Below are positions 9,519 to 17,379 of a DNA stretch of 64,000 nt, one piece after another (the first letter of the stretch is position 1; every line of letters starts with the position of its first letter). A program made the translations under genes and the position numbers. The stretch comes from an uncultured Mediterraneibacter sp. GTDB lineage: Bacteria > Bacillota > Clostridia > Lachnospirales > Lachnospiraceae. The notes beneath the pieces were generated by a model that worked only from the letters and a program-made list of their open reading frames with translations, ran no database searches and had not been told where the DNA came from. The stretch spans positions 62,001 to 126,000 of the forward strand of contig CALWLJ010000002.1 of assembly GCA_944381495.1 (NCBI GenBank), in the 5' to 3' direction.

Positions 9519-9527
9519 TATCACAGG

Positions 9528-9586
9528 ACTCAGAAAACGGCGGGAAAAAGTATCTGTCACTTTTCCCCGCCGTTTTCTGAGTTTTT
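9528..9586 (+). terminator. Strong terminator between convergent genes
   Basis: The arms ACTCAGAAAACGGCGGGAAAA (from 9528) and TTTTCCCCGCCGTTTTCTGAGT (to 9582) form a stem of more than 20 bp, followed by TTTTTC on the plus strand. Confidence 0.9.
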
Positions 9587-9589
9587 CTA

Positions 9590-10483
9590 TTATGGTTTTT
9601 CAATCTTCATTTTCACCAGATCATCCGCATATTTTCTCAGATTACTGCGATAACTGATCCCTTTATATCTTTTGATCTGCCGTTCTGTTCTTCCCATCTG
9701 TTCCGCCACCTGAGATGGCCCGGCTCCATATGCGAACAAATTGAACGCACAGCTGTTTCTGACACTTTCGGCACTATAACTCTGAATTCCGGCTTTCATG
9801 CAGTATTTTTTCATCATACGGCTAATATACATTCCGTTAAGTCTTCTTCCGCTTCGGTTATAGAAAAGACTGGGATGTACATCCCTGTGTTCCATATATG
9901 AAGCCAGTATCTGCCAGGCATCTTCAGGTATTTTACAAAGCTCTGCCCTTCCCTTTACAGATGCATAGATACCATCGTCATATCTTATAAAGTCTTCTTC
10001 CCCGTTAAGACTTATTATTTCAGTGGTAGACAGGCCTGCCCGATACATAAGAGTAAGGATCGCATAAGACATCAGATTAACAGATGCCGCCTGCAGCAGC
10101 GCGTCCATATCTTCTACCGGAATGGAGCGGGCCAGACGGCTTTCCTTTACCATTCCCTTGAGATAGGGCTGAAAATAGTCTTCATATCCTTGCTTCTCTG
10201 CCGTCCCTGATCCGGCACAAAACATGGAAAATGAATGAAGCTCCCGGAATTTTTTTGTCATGGTCAACGGAGTTATTTTTCCCTGTTCAACTCGTTCAGA
10301 TAAATATGCATAATACCGTCCGACATCTTCCGCTTCCGTATCCGAAAAAACTTTTTCCGTAAATCGGCAGAATTCCTGAATATCCGACCAATAAGATGCC
10401 TCTGTTGTACTGCTTTTAAACCGGCTTCGAAATAAATTCCACAATTGGTTATTGACAAATTCCGGTTCAGCGTTTTGGCTCAT
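9590..10483 (-). CDS. Degenerate tyrosine recombinase/integrase homologue
   Basis: The start at 10483 (MSQNAEPEF) was chosen because AGGAGGAGG lies 8 nt upstream; this gives 297 residues, XerC/D-like length. It has an N-terminal SAM-like core-binding domain and a C-terminal catalytic fold. The box I Arg of the usual TGLR is Ser here (RAGLSTTEI). The HxxR motif has become ESVR, and the third His (LGH) has become MGR. The second Arg, the beta-hairpin Lys (VKG) and the Tyr in RQIKRYKG remain. Loss of one Arg and both His should cripple strand cleavage. It may be decayed, or a recombinase fold reused for DNA binding. No att site was found. Confidence 0.75.
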   Translation of the reverse strand: MSQNAEPEFVNNQLWNLFRSRFKSSTTEASYWSDIQEFCRFTEKVFSDTEAEDVGRYYAYLSERVEQGKITPLTMTKKFRELHSFSMFCAGSGTAEKQGYEDYFQPYLKGMVKESRLARSIPVEDMDALLQAASVNLMSYAILTLMYRAGLSTTEIISLNGEEDFIRYDDGIYASVKGRAELCKIPEDAWQILASYMEHRDVHPSLFYNRSGRRLNGMYISRMMKKYCMKAGIQSYSAESVRNSCAFNLFAYGAGPSQVAEQMGRTERQIKRYKGISYRSNLRKYADDLVKMKIEKP

Positions 10484-10629
10484 ATGTTGGCCCTCCTCCT
10501 GTTGTTCAATCCAATCCAGCAAAATGTTATTAGTATTACTCATACTATAACATTTTGGAAGAAACAAAACAAGAGCGGGAATATCTAAATTCCCACTCTC
10601 ACTGATTCCTTCGTATTTTATCCAGGAAA

Positions 10630-11763
10630 TTACATTCCAAGCTTCTCGGCAAAATCTGCCATTGCCTCGGAAATCTTGATCTGCTGCGGACAGACTGCCT
10701 CGCAACTGCGACATCCGATACATGCGCTGGGTTTCTTGTCATCCGGATAAGAAGCCAGCGCCATTGGGGCGATAAAGCCGCCGTCCGTAAAGCAATGCTC
10801 ATTATACAGCTTCAACAGTTCAGGAATGTCAAGTCCCTGCGGACAATGGCTGACACAATAATGACATGCAGTACAGGGCAGCGTCTTCTTTCCAAGCATG
10901 CTGTCAGCAATCTCCATAAGCGTCTTCATCTCCGCCTCATTCAGCGGTTTGTCCTCTTCATATGTACGGATATTTTCCTTCAGCTGCTCCATATTAGACA
11001 TACCGGAAAGTACCATCTTTACCTCTGGTATAGACTGCAGGAAACGGAACGCCCATGCAGGAACTGCCTCATCTGGGCGGAGAGCCTTCAGTTTTGCTTC
11101 ATTTTCGTCAGCAAGAGATGCAAGTTTTCCTCCCCTAAGTGGCTCCATCACCCATACCGGAATATTATATTCTTTCAGTAAATCTACTTTTTTCTTTCCA
11201 TCCTGGAATGTCCAGTCCAGATAATTCAGCTGAAGCTGACAGAACTCCATGTCCTTTCCATATGCTTCAAGGAACCTCTTGATCACGTCATAGCTTCCAT
11301 GTGCAGAAAATCCAAGATGGCGGATCCGCCCGTTTTTCTTCTGCTCCATAAGATAGTCATAGATTCCGTATTTCTTATCCAGATATGCGTCAATATTCAT
11401 CTCACAAACGTTATGGAACAGATAAAAATCAAAATAATCCACCTTACATTTCTTCAGCTGTTCCTCAAATATTTCTTCCACTTTATCCATATTTGCCAGG
11501 TCATATCCCGGAAATTTGGTTGTGAGATAGAAACTTTCTCTCGGGTAGGAAGACAGAGCATTTCCCATAACAATCTCTGACTGTCCGCCATGATATCCCC
11601 ATGCAGTGTCATAATAATTGATGCCGTGTTCCATCGCATAGGCAACCATCTCTTCCGCGGCCTTTACGTCAATCTTGGAATCATCGCCGTCAATAACCGG
11701 AAGCCGCATAGCTCCCATCCCCAGTCCCGAAAGTTTCAGATCTTGAAAATCTCTGTAAATCAT
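10630..11763 (-). CDS. Aldo/keto reductase with C-terminal 4Fe-4S ferredoxin domain
   Basis: This 377-residue protein starts MIYRDFQDLKLSGLG; AAGGAG lies 8 nt before the ATG at 11763. The aldo-keto reductase barrel shows the tetrad in YYDTAWGYHGG (Asp, Tyr), LTTKFP (Lys) and YLFHNV (His). A C-terminal domain adds two cluster motifs, CTACHYCVSHCP and CIGCRSCEAVCP. This fused architecture is common in anaerobic Firmicutes and couples carbonyl reduction to iron-sulfur electron transfer. The substrate is unknown. It has its own promoter and follows the flavodoxin-like gene on the same strand. Confidence 0.92.
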   Translation of the reverse strand: MIYRDFQDLKLSGLGMGAMRLPVIDGDDSKIDVKAAEEMVAYAMEHGINYYDTAWGYHGGQSEIVMGNALSSYPRESFYLTTKFPGYDLANMDKVEEIFEEQLKKCKVDYFDFYLFHNVCEMNIDAYLDKKYGIYDYLMEQKKNGRIRHLGFSAHGSYDVIKRFLEAYGKDMEFCQLQLNYLDWTFQDGKKKVDLLKEYNIPVWVMEPLRGGKLASLADENEAKLKALRPDEAVPAWAFRFLQSIPEVKMVLSGMSNMEQLKENIRTYEEDKPLNEAEMKTLMEIADSMLGKKTLPCTACHYCVSHCPQGLDIPELLKLYNEHCFTDGGFIAPMALASYPDDKKPSACIGCRSCEAVCPQQIKISEAMADFAEKLGM

Positions 11764-11842
11764 ATCAAGTACTCCTTTCATCTCATGTTACCATACATCT
11801 GTATCCAGGTCAGTGTACTGTAGATATTATCCCTGCGTATAT

Positions 11843-11872
11843 ATTATATCTTCAACATTCTGATCTGTCCAA
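11843..11872 (-). promoter_or_regulatory. Promoter for the aldo/keto reductase
   Basis: The minus strand has TTGGAC (11867-11872), an 18-nt spacer and TATAAT (11843-11848), about 80 nt upstream of the start. Confidence 0.6.
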
Positions 11873-11919
11873 TACCTGTCATTTATACAGTGATATTCCT
11901 TTTTTCTATAATACGCCTT

Positions 11920-11945
11920 AAAAAGCCGTCTCGGACAGTTACGGC
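11920..11945 (-). terminator. Terminator after the flavodoxin-like gene
   Basis: On the minus strand GCCGT pairs with ACGGC across an 11-nt loop and TTTTT follows. It begins 10 nt past the stop codon. Confidence 0.65.
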
Positions 11946-11954
11946 CATGCCCCG

Positions 11955-12572
11955 TTATCTTATAAAATTTGTCTGGTTAAAAGGCTCTTGCTCCGGCAGT
12001 CCATACTGCTCTTTTCCAAGGGCAATGCTCTTCATGAGAAATGTCATATTCCTTGCAAGAGTTCTCATCGTCTGCAGACCTTCTCCATCCTGTTCTGCTT
12101 CTCCCGGTACTTGTCCATGGATACTGTTCCAGTACTGGCTGGATGCCACAGGCATACCGCATATTGTAAAATATTTGTTCAGTTCGTCAAATGTAGCAGA
12201 AAGTCCGCCTCTTCTTGCCGCCACTACACTTGCCCCCACTTTCATCGTCTTATCGAACGGCGTACTGTAAAAGAGCCGGTCCAGGAAAGCTATCAGTGTC
12301 GCATTGGCTGAAGCATAGTATACAGGACTTGCCACCACAAGGCCGTCTGCCTCCTCAAACTTTGGTGCAGTCTGGTTCACAATATCATCAAAGACACATT
12401 TTCCCTTCTGACTGCAGGAATAACAGGCAATACATCCTCTGACAGGTTTATTGCCCACATGCACAATCTCAGTCTCCACACCTTCCGCATGAAAAATCTT
12501 CTCCATCTCACGGAGGGCAATATAGGTGTTTCCATTCCCATGAGGGCTCCCATTGATCATCAATACTTTCAT
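11955..12572 (-). CDS. Flavodoxin-fold NAD(P)H-dependent FMN reductase family protein
   Basis: This 205-residue protein opens with the flavodoxin-like FMN phosphate-binding loop MINGSPHGNGNTYIAL. The cysteine segment RGCIACYSCSQKGKC follows, typical of iron-sulfur flavoprotein-like reductases. VASPVYYASANA contributes to the flavin site. It likely binds FMN and transfers electrons to an unknown acceptor. AGGAGG precedes the ATG. The gene has a TTGACA promoter, and a stable hairpin forms at the very start of its transcript. Its neighbour is another redox enzyme, the ferredoxin-fused aldo/keto reductase. Confidence 0.88.
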   Translation of the reverse strand: MKVLMINGSPHGNGNTYIALREMEKIFHAEGVETEIVHVGNKPVRGCIACYSCSQKGKCVFDDIVNQTAPKFEEADGLVVASPVYYASANATLIAFLDRLFYSTPFDKTMKVGASVVAARRGGLSATFDELNKYFTICGMPVASSQYWNSIHGQVPGEAEQDGEGLQTMRTLARNMTFLMKSIALGKEQYGLPEQEPFNQTNFIR

Positions 12573-12603
12573 CTTAGCAATACCTCCTAGCTATAAAAGA
12601 TAT

Positions 12604-12631
12604 GCCCTCTTTTCGTTGCGTAAAAGAGGGC
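12604..12631 (-). terminator. Hairpin in the leader of the flavodoxin-like gene
   Basis: The arms GCCCTCTTTT and AAAAGAGGGC form a perfect 10-bp stem with an 8-nt loop. A T-rich ATATCTTTTATAG follows on the minus strand. It lies at about +2 of the predicted transcript and downstream of the RHH gene. It may terminate the SPFH operon or attenuate the flavodoxin-like gene. Confidence 0.6.
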
Positions 12632-12639
12632 ACACTTTT

Positions 12640-12670
12640 ATTATAAAACCTGTTATATGGTCTGTGTCAA
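12640..12670 (-). promoter_or_regulatory. Promoter for the flavodoxin-like gene
   Basis: The minus strand has TTGACA (12665-12670) and TATAAT (12640-12645), both perfect hexamers, but the 19-nt spacer is long. That spacing may mean weak or activator-dependent activity. Confidence 0.55.
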
Positions 12671-12720
12671 GTCATTTAAAAAGCTCTTATAAATATCTTC
12701 TCATCCTCGCGGAATGTATA

Positions 12721-12918
12721 TCAGATATCAAGTTCCGGCGGTTCATCCAGATGCTCCGGAACATATTTCCCGTTTTTCTTTCTCTGTCTCACACACTCTG
12801 TCAGCAGATATTCAATCTGACCGTTGACAGAGCGAAAGTCGTCCTCTGCCCAGGCTGCTATGGCATCATACAGCTTTGCGGAGAGTCTGAGTGGAATCTG
12901 TTTTTTCTTATCAGCCAT
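12721..12918 (-). CDS. Arc/MetJ-like ribbon-helix-helix DNA-binding protein
   Basis: The 65-residue protein starts [20 protein letters not shown], matching an Arc-type ribbon-helix-helix: a polar beta strand (KQIPLRLS) and two helices covering residues 12-45. The C-terminus is Pro/Glu-rich. The ATG overlaps the SPFH stop codon (TGATG), so translation is coupled. RHH proteins dimerise and insert the strand into the major groove of palindromic sites. A 17-bp palindrome lies over the -10 box of this operon and is a natural candidate target. No toxin partner is present. Confidence 0.8.
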   Translation of the reverse strand: MADKKKQIPLRLSAKLYDAIAAWAEDDFRSVNGQIEYLLTECVRQRKKNGKYVPEHLDEPPELDI

Positions 12919-13943
12919 CAATACAGACTGCCTGAGTTTACAACCGGCTGGGCATCCCTGTTTCCGCAGAGTACAACTAGCAGATTAGATACCATGGCAG
13001 CCTTTCTTTCTTCATCCAGTTCCACAACACCCTTTTCATTCAGACGTTCCAATGCCATCTCTACCATGCCTACCGCGCCGTCTACAATAGTTTTCCGTGC
13101 ATCCACCACTGCTGACGCCTGCTGTCTCTGAAGCATGACTGCTGCAATCTCCGGTGCATATGCAAGATAAGTGATACGTGCCTCGATGATCTCCAGACCA
13201 GCCTCTTCCACTCTCTCCTGAATCTCGTTCCGGATCCGTTCAGCTACGATTTCACTGGATCCTCTCAGGCTGCCTTCATCTGCAATGCCGTCGCCCGTGG
13301 TGTCCACATCCGGTGCTGTGTCATAAGGATAGATCCTGACAATATTTCTCAGCGCCGCATCACACTGCAGAGAAAGATATTCCTTATAATTGTTCACATT
13401 GAACACTGCTTTAGCCGTGTCTGTCACACGCCACATCACTGCGATCCCGATCTCCACCGGATTGCCGAGGCAGTCATTGATCTTCTGACGGTTATTGTTC
13501 AGAGTCATGATCTTAAGGGATATCTTCTTCCCTGAAACCCCAGTCTCCGCCTTTGCCGCATTCAGCGCCGCCGAGGAAGCCAGTGCCTTCGAAAAACCGT
13601 TGTCTACATCTCCGCTCTGATTCAGATATGTACCCGCTGCAGGGTTTACACTGGTAGAAAAAGGATTTACAAAATAGAATCCCTCATTCTTTAATGTCCC
13701 CGTGTATTTTCCAAAGAGCGTCAGCACAAGCGCCTCCTGGGGCTTTAATACTTTCAGCCCGCAGAAAGGGATCCAGCCGATAAACAGCCAGATAATGCTG
13801 ACCGCCAGTATCACCGGTGTTCCTCCTTCATCCGCCGAAATCGCCCCGAAAACACATCCGGCTATTGCCGCCACATACAGTAATGTAGTAAGGATCAGCA
13901 CCAACATACCTTTCTTCTTGTTCAGCAGTAACTTTTCCTCCAT
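12918..13943 (-). CDS. SPFH-domain (stomatin/prohibitin-like) membrane protein
   Basis: This 341-residue protein starts at the ATG of [12 protein letters not shown] (13943); AAGGAGG lies 9 nt upstream, while an earlier ATG has no room for a site. Two N-terminal hydrophobic helices lie at about residues 15-60. An SPFH domain follows, with [35 protein letters not shown] and a long helical region [22 protein letters not shown] proteins build oligomeric membrane microdomain scaffolds. The acidic insert [11 protein letters not shown] near residue 220 resembles a Ca-binding loop, which is only a resemblance. It is coupled to an RHH protein. Confidence 0.9.
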   Translation of the reverse strand: MEEKLLLNKKKGMLVLILTTLLYVAAIAGCVFGAISADEGGTPVILAVSIIWLFIGWIPFCGLKVLKPQEALVLTLFGKYTGTLKNEGFYFVNPFSTSVNPAAGTYLNQSGDVDNGFSKALASSAALNAAKAETGVSGKKISLKIMTLNNNRQKINDCLGNPVEIGIAVMWRVTDTAKAVFNVNNYKEYLSLQCDAALRNIVRIYPYDTAPDVDTTGDGIADEGSLRGSSEIVAERIRNEIQERVEEAGLEIIEARITYLAYAPEIAAVMLQRQQASAVVDARKTIVDGAVGMVEMALERLNEKGVVELDEERKAAMVSNLLVVLCGNRDAQPVVNSGSLY

Positions 13944-13977
13944 CTTATTCATCCTCCTTATTCAACAGCATTTTTTT

Positions 13978-14015
13978 GATATCATTATGATATCATCTTT
14001 TATGTAAGAAGTAAA
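13978..14015 (-). promoter_or_regulatory. SPFH-RHH promoter with palindromic operator over the -10
   Basis: The minus strand has TTTACT (14010-14015), a 17-nt spacer and TATCAT (13987-13992). The perfect palindrome GATATCATTATGATATC (13978-13994) overlaps the -10 box. This layout suits repression, possibly by the RHH protein of the same operon. Confidence 0.55.
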
Positions 14016-14117
14016 GAGAACTGTTTGTAAAATCAAAGGAACTGCAGAAATTAAGTTGGGTTGATTTTTCTCTTGCGGCCGCAATGTAGGAGGACTGCTG
14101 AACCATAAAGAAATAAG

Positions 14118-14156
14118 ACAGGCGGTGCGCTGATATGATTCAGCGACACCGCCTGT
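14118..14156 (-). terminator. Terminator after the GGGtGRT gene
   Basis: The arms ACAGGCGGTG and CACCGCCTGT, plus CGCTGA/TCAGCG, form a long stem with a 6-nt loop. A T-rich tail follows on the minus strand. The rest of the 13995-14259 gap shows no reading frame I can support. Confidence 0.8.
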
Positions 14157-14259
14157 TGTTAACCAATATAGGTGTACAAATCATGTACAAACGAAGTAGT
14201 ATTGATCACTTTTCCATGAATCTGACCCACTTCGAAAAATCCCGAAAATCCGGCATTTC

Positions 14260-15270
14260 TTAGAACTTGCCAGCCTTAGCAGCTTCTTCTACAGCAACTG
14301 CAACAGCAACTGTCATACCAACCATCGGGTTGTTTCCGGCTCCGATCAGACCCATCATCTCAACGTGAGCCGGTACGGAAGAGGATCCTGCAAACTGAGC
14401 GTCAGAGTGCATACGTCCCATTGTATCTGTCATACCATAGGAAGCCGGACCTGCTGCCATGTTGTCCGGATGAAGTGTACGTCCTGTACCACCGCCGGAA
14501 GCAACGGAGAAGTATTTCTTTCCTGCCTCTACGCATTCTTTCTTATATGTTCCTGCTACCGGATGCTGGAAACGTGTCGGGTTTGTAGAGTTACCTGTGA
14601 TGGAAACGTCAACGCCCTCTTTCCACATGATAGCAACACCCTCGCGGACATCGTTTGCACCATAGCAGTTAACTTTGGAGCGAAGTCCGTCAGAGTAAGC
14701 GGTTCTGGAAACCTCTTTCAGCTCTCCTGTATAGTAGTCATACTCTGTCTGAACATATGTAAATCCATTGATTCTGGAGATGATCTTTGCAGCATCTTTT
14801 CCAAGTCCGTTCAGGATAACACGGAGAGGTTTCTTACGAACCTTGTTTGCCTTCTCTGCGATACCGATCGCACCCTCTGCCGCTGCGAAAGACTCGTGTC
14901 CTGCCAGGAAGCAGAAGCAGTCTGTGGACTCTTCCAGAAGCATCTTTCCGAGGTTACCATGTCCAAGACCTACTTTACGCTGATCAGCAACAGATCCCGG
15001 AATACAGAATGCCTGAAGTCCTTCACCGATTGCTGCAGCCGCGTCTGCTGCTCTTGTGCAGCCTTTCTTGATCGCAATTGCCGCACCTGTGATGTAAGCC
15101 CAGCAAGCGTTCTCGAAACAGATCGGCTGGATGCCTTTGATCTGGTTGTAAACGTCCAGTCCGGCATCTTTCGTGATCTTTTCAGCTTCTTCTAATGAAG
15201 CGATGCCGTAGCTGTTCAAAACTTCATTGATTTTATCAATTCTTCTTTCATATGATTCAAATAAAGCCAT
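14260..15270 (-). CDS. GGGtGRT family protein, function unknown
   Basis: This 336-residue soluble protein carries the signature SVASGGGTGRTLHPDN near residue 255, which names a clostridial family of unknown function. Other conserved-looking parts are GHGNLGKMLLEESTDCFCFL, GNSTNPTRFQHPVAGTYKKE and a glycine/alanine-rich C-terminus, NNPMVGMTVAVAVAVEEAAK. No membrane segment or signal peptide is seen. It follows an Fe-S scaffold-like gene by 67 nt on the same strand and ends at a terminator, so the two form a bicistronic unit. The pairing suggests a role in metal-cluster or redox chemistry, but this is inference. Confidence 0.85.
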   Translation of the reverse strand: MALFESYERRIDKINEVLNSYGIASLEEAEKITKDAGLDVYNQIKGIQPICFENACWAYITGAAIAIKKGCTRAADAAAAIGEGLQAFCIPGSVADQRKVGLGHGNLGKMLLEESTDCFCFLAGHESFAAAEGAIGIAEKANKVRKKPLRVILNGLGKDAAKIISRINGFTYVQTEYDYYTGELKEVSRTAYSDGLRSKVNCYGANDVREGVAIMWKEGVDVSITGNSTNPTRFQHPVAGTYKKECVEAGKKYFSVASGGGTGRTLHPDNMAAGPASYGMTDTMGRMHSDAQFAGSSSVPAHVEMMGLIGAGNNPMVGMTVAVAVAVEEAAKAGKF

Positions 15271-15337
15271 TTATATTTCCTCCTGATTTATTACCTTTAA
15301 TGAGATTGCCTCGTTCTGAATGGATCATTTAAAAGGA

Positions 15338-16030
15338 TCACTCTTTACGGGGATCGATGATCTTCACTGCATCAGCAACACGGCCATACTGTCCTTTTGC
15401 CTTCTCCCAAGCCTCGTTCGGAGTATCGCCTGCTTTGATAAAGTCTGTGAATTTTCCAAGGCTTACAAACTGGTATCCGATGATCTCATCGTTCTCGTCA
15501 AGAGCGATACCTGTTACATAACCCTCTGCCATCTCAAGGTAACGGGGACCTTTCGCCAGTGTACCATACATTGTACCAACCTGTGAACGAAGTCCTTTTC
15601 CAAGGTCTTCCAGACCTGCACCGATAGCAAGTCCGTCCTCTGAAAACGCACTCTGTGTTCTTCCGTATACGATCTGGAGGAACAGCTCTCTCATTGCCGT
15701 ATTGATCGCATCACATACAAGGTCTGTGTTCAATGCCTCCAGGATTGTCTTTCCGGGAAGGATCTCAGATGCCATAGCTGCAGAATGTGTCATTCCGGAA
15801 CATCCGATTGTCTCAACCAGTGCTTCCTGGATCACGCCGTCCTTTACATTCAGGGTCAGTTTACATGCTCCCTGCTGAGGCGCACACCAGCCGATGCCGT
15901 GTGTAAAACCGGAAATATCTTTGATCTCCTTTGCTTTTACCCATTTCGCCTCTTCCGGGATCGGAGCCGGTCCGTGATTTGCTCCCTGAGCCACCGGACA
16001 CATCATTTCTACTTCATGTGAATAAATCAT
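15338..16030 (-). CDS. Iron-sulfur cluster assembly scaffold (IscU/NifU-like) protein
   Basis: This 230-residue protein starts MIYSHEVEMMCPVAQ; AAAGGAG lies 7 nt before the ATG. Cysteines at the IscU-type positions are seen in GWCAPQQGACKLTL and ETIGCSGMTHSA, and a third is in LVCDAIN. It is longer than IscU (~130) through a C-terminal extension containing GTMYGTLAKGPRYLEMAEGY. No cysteine desulfurase lies nearby. The gene precedes the GGGtGRT gene, so the scaffold may serve that partner specifically rather than general cluster assembly. That is inferred from context only. Confidence 0.82.
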   Translation of the reverse strand: MIYSHEVEMMCPVAQGANHGPAPIPEEAKWVKAKEIKDISGFTHGIGWCAPQQGACKLTLNVKDGVIQEALVETIGCSGMTHSAAMASEILPGKTILEALNTDLVCDAINTAMRELFLQIVYGRTQSAFSEDGLAIGAGLEDLGKGLRSQVGTMYGTLAKGPRYLEMAEGYVTGIALDENDEIIGYQFVSLGKFTDFIKAGDTPNEAWEKAKGQYGRVADAVKIIDPRKE

Positions 16031-16126
16031 GTTAAAACTCCTTTCAATATGTATGATTTTCTTCGCATATGAAGCATCCATGCCCGCTGCCTGATGCGGG
16101 ATTCCCGGGATGCCTCATATATGAAA

Positions 16127-16156
16127 TATTCTCTCATAATTTCTTACATTCGTCAA
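16127..16156 (-). promoter_or_regulatory. Possible promoter for the Fe-S scaffold/GGGtGRT operon
   Basis: The minus strand has TTGACG (16151-16156), an 18-nt spacer and AGAATA (16127-16132). The leader to the ATG (about 90 nt) holds an imperfect inverted repeat at roughly 16066-16124, with CCCGC/GGGCG-type pairing. Confidence 0.38.
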
Positions 16157-16277
16157 TTCCTACTTTGACAAAAATATGCCAATCCTGACATACGATTCCT
16201 GCTATTTTTTTGACTTCAGCCTGATTTTTGGCAAGATGTACCGCAAATCCGGATATCTTGTCAAATCTCTCCGCCAT
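16134..16277 (-). CDS. Possible 47-residue protein, unknown
   Basis: An ATG at 16277 opens a 47-codon frame starting MAERFDKISGFAVHLAKNQ and ending DECKKL before TGA at 16134-16136. AAGGGTG, a passable ribosome-binding site, lies about 4 nt upstream. The frame fills most of the gap between cinA and the Fe-S scaffold gene, on their strand. Composition is that of a small soluble protein with two cysteines. I do not recognise it. Chance occurrence of a frame this short cannot be excluded. Confidence 0.38.
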   Translation of the reverse strand: MAERFDKISGFAVHLAKNQAEVKKIAGIVCQDWHIFVKVGIDECKKL

Positions 16278-16321
16278 TTTCACCCTTTTTGAGCATTATG
16301 TCCAAAGCAAGTCAGGCAGTC

Positions 16322-16834
16322 TCACCGATTCAGCATCTCTATGAGCAGTTCAAGAGCAGCCTCCACTGTATGGAGACGGTTTTCCATCCTGCTGCCCTGG
16401 AATCTGCATTCCTTTACCTCGGTTTTTCCGTTCACATAGCAGCCCACGTAGACAAGTCCAACCGGCTTTTCCAGGGTTCCTCCCCCTGGTCCCGCCACTC
16501 CGGTCGAGCTTAAAGCCGCATTAGCGCCGGCCGCCCGTGCCGCACCTTCTGCCATCTCTCTTGCTGTCTGTTCACTAACCGCGCCATACCGCCTCAATGT
16601 CTCCGGGTTTACATTTACGAGACGCTCTTTTGCCTCATTGGAATACGTGACGTAGCTCTCATTTAAGACTTCTGATGCTCCCGGCACGTTTATAAGCGTG
16701 CCTGCGATCAGTCCTCCGGTACAGGATTCCGCTGTCACAACAGTCATATCTCTTCCTGCCAGCATCTCCACAGCCGTCTCTTCCAGACTTCTTCCAGACG
16801 GATCCTTTTCTCTCATATACCATTCAAGAACCAT
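16322..16834 (-). CDS. CinA C-terminal domain protein (nicotinamide-nucleotide amidohydrolase)
   Basis: This 170-residue protein matches the PncC amidase domain of CinA without the N-terminal COG1058 domain. Family motifs are VVTAESCTGGLIAGTLINVP (putative catalytic Ser), YVTYSNEAKERLV and STGVAGPGGG. It deamidates nicotinamide mononucleotide to nicotinate mononucleotide for NAD salvage. The ATG at 16834 has GGAGG 9 nt upstream. It starts 3 nt after the pgsA stop, as in many Firmicutes where pgsA and cinA are adjacent. An upstream in-frame extension would overlap pgsA and is not favoured. Confidence 0.9.
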   Translation of the reverse strand: MVLEWYMREKDPSGRSLEETAVEMLAGRDMTVVTAESCTGGLIAGTLINVPGASEVLNESYVTYSNEAKERLVNVNPETLRRYGAVSEQTAREMAEGAARAAGANAALSSTGVAGPGGGTLEKPVGLVYVGCYVNGKTEVKECRFQGSRMENRLHTVEAALELLIEMLNR

Positions 16835-16836
16835 CT

Positions 16837-17379
16837 TTACATTCCTCCCTGTGTAAGTACCTGCCGATTTTTCCACAGATAATCAATCAGAGAAATGATC
16901 GTCAGTGCTGTTGCGATCCAGATCAGGACAGTCCCGATCAGATCAAAGATTCCTCCAAGATCGGCAATCAGTACGATCACCATAGCCATCTGGAATACCG
17001 TCTTGAACTTTCCCCAGTAGCTTGCCGCGATCACGACGCCGCTGTCAGACGCCACCAGCCGGAAGCCGCTGATTATGAATTCCCTGGCAATGATCACGAT
17101 CACAACAGCCGGAAGAAGTTTTCCTGAAGGGATCAGACAGATCATTGCCGAACACACCAGCAGTTTATCCGCAAGAGGATCCATAAATTTCCCGAAATTT
17201 GTAACAAGATTATATTTTCTGGCAATTTTACCGTCCAGCATATCTGTCAGACTGGCAGCGACAAAAAGGACCAGAGCAATCCATTTATTAGCCGCTCCTC
17301 CTACATCCGTCAGCATGAAAAACACAAAAAAAGGCACCATGATCACTCGAAGTATAGTCAGTTTATTTGGCAGATTCAT
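16837..17379 (-). CDS. pgsA: CDP-diacylglycerol-glycerol-3-phosphate 3-phosphatidyltransferase
   Basis: This 180-residue membrane protein has four to five hydrophobic helices. The CDP-alcohol phosphotransferase motif DMLDGKIARKY is followed by GKFMDPLADK, giving the full D-x2-DG-x2-AR...G-x3-D-x3-D pattern. It makes phosphatidylglycerol phosphate, the precursor of phosphatidylglycerol. Its start overlaps the rimO stop by 4 nt (ATGA), indicating coupled translation in a rimO-pgsA-cinA unit. Length and N-terminus (MNLPNKLTILR) are standard. Confidence 0.96.
   Translation of the reverse strand: MNLPNKLTILRVIMVPFFVFFMLTDVGGAANKWIALVLFVAASLTDMLDGKIARKYNLVTNFGKFMDPLADKLLVCSAMICLIPSGKLLPAVVIVIIAREFIISGFRLVASDSGVVIAASYWGKFKTVFQMAMVIVLIADLGGIFDLIGTVLIWIATALTIISLIDYLWKNRQVLTQGGM

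Noticed and set aside
12721-13943. Toxin-antitoxin system built on the RHH protein
   Set aside because: The partner is a long SPFH membrane protein with no toxin features; an autoregulated operon is simpler.
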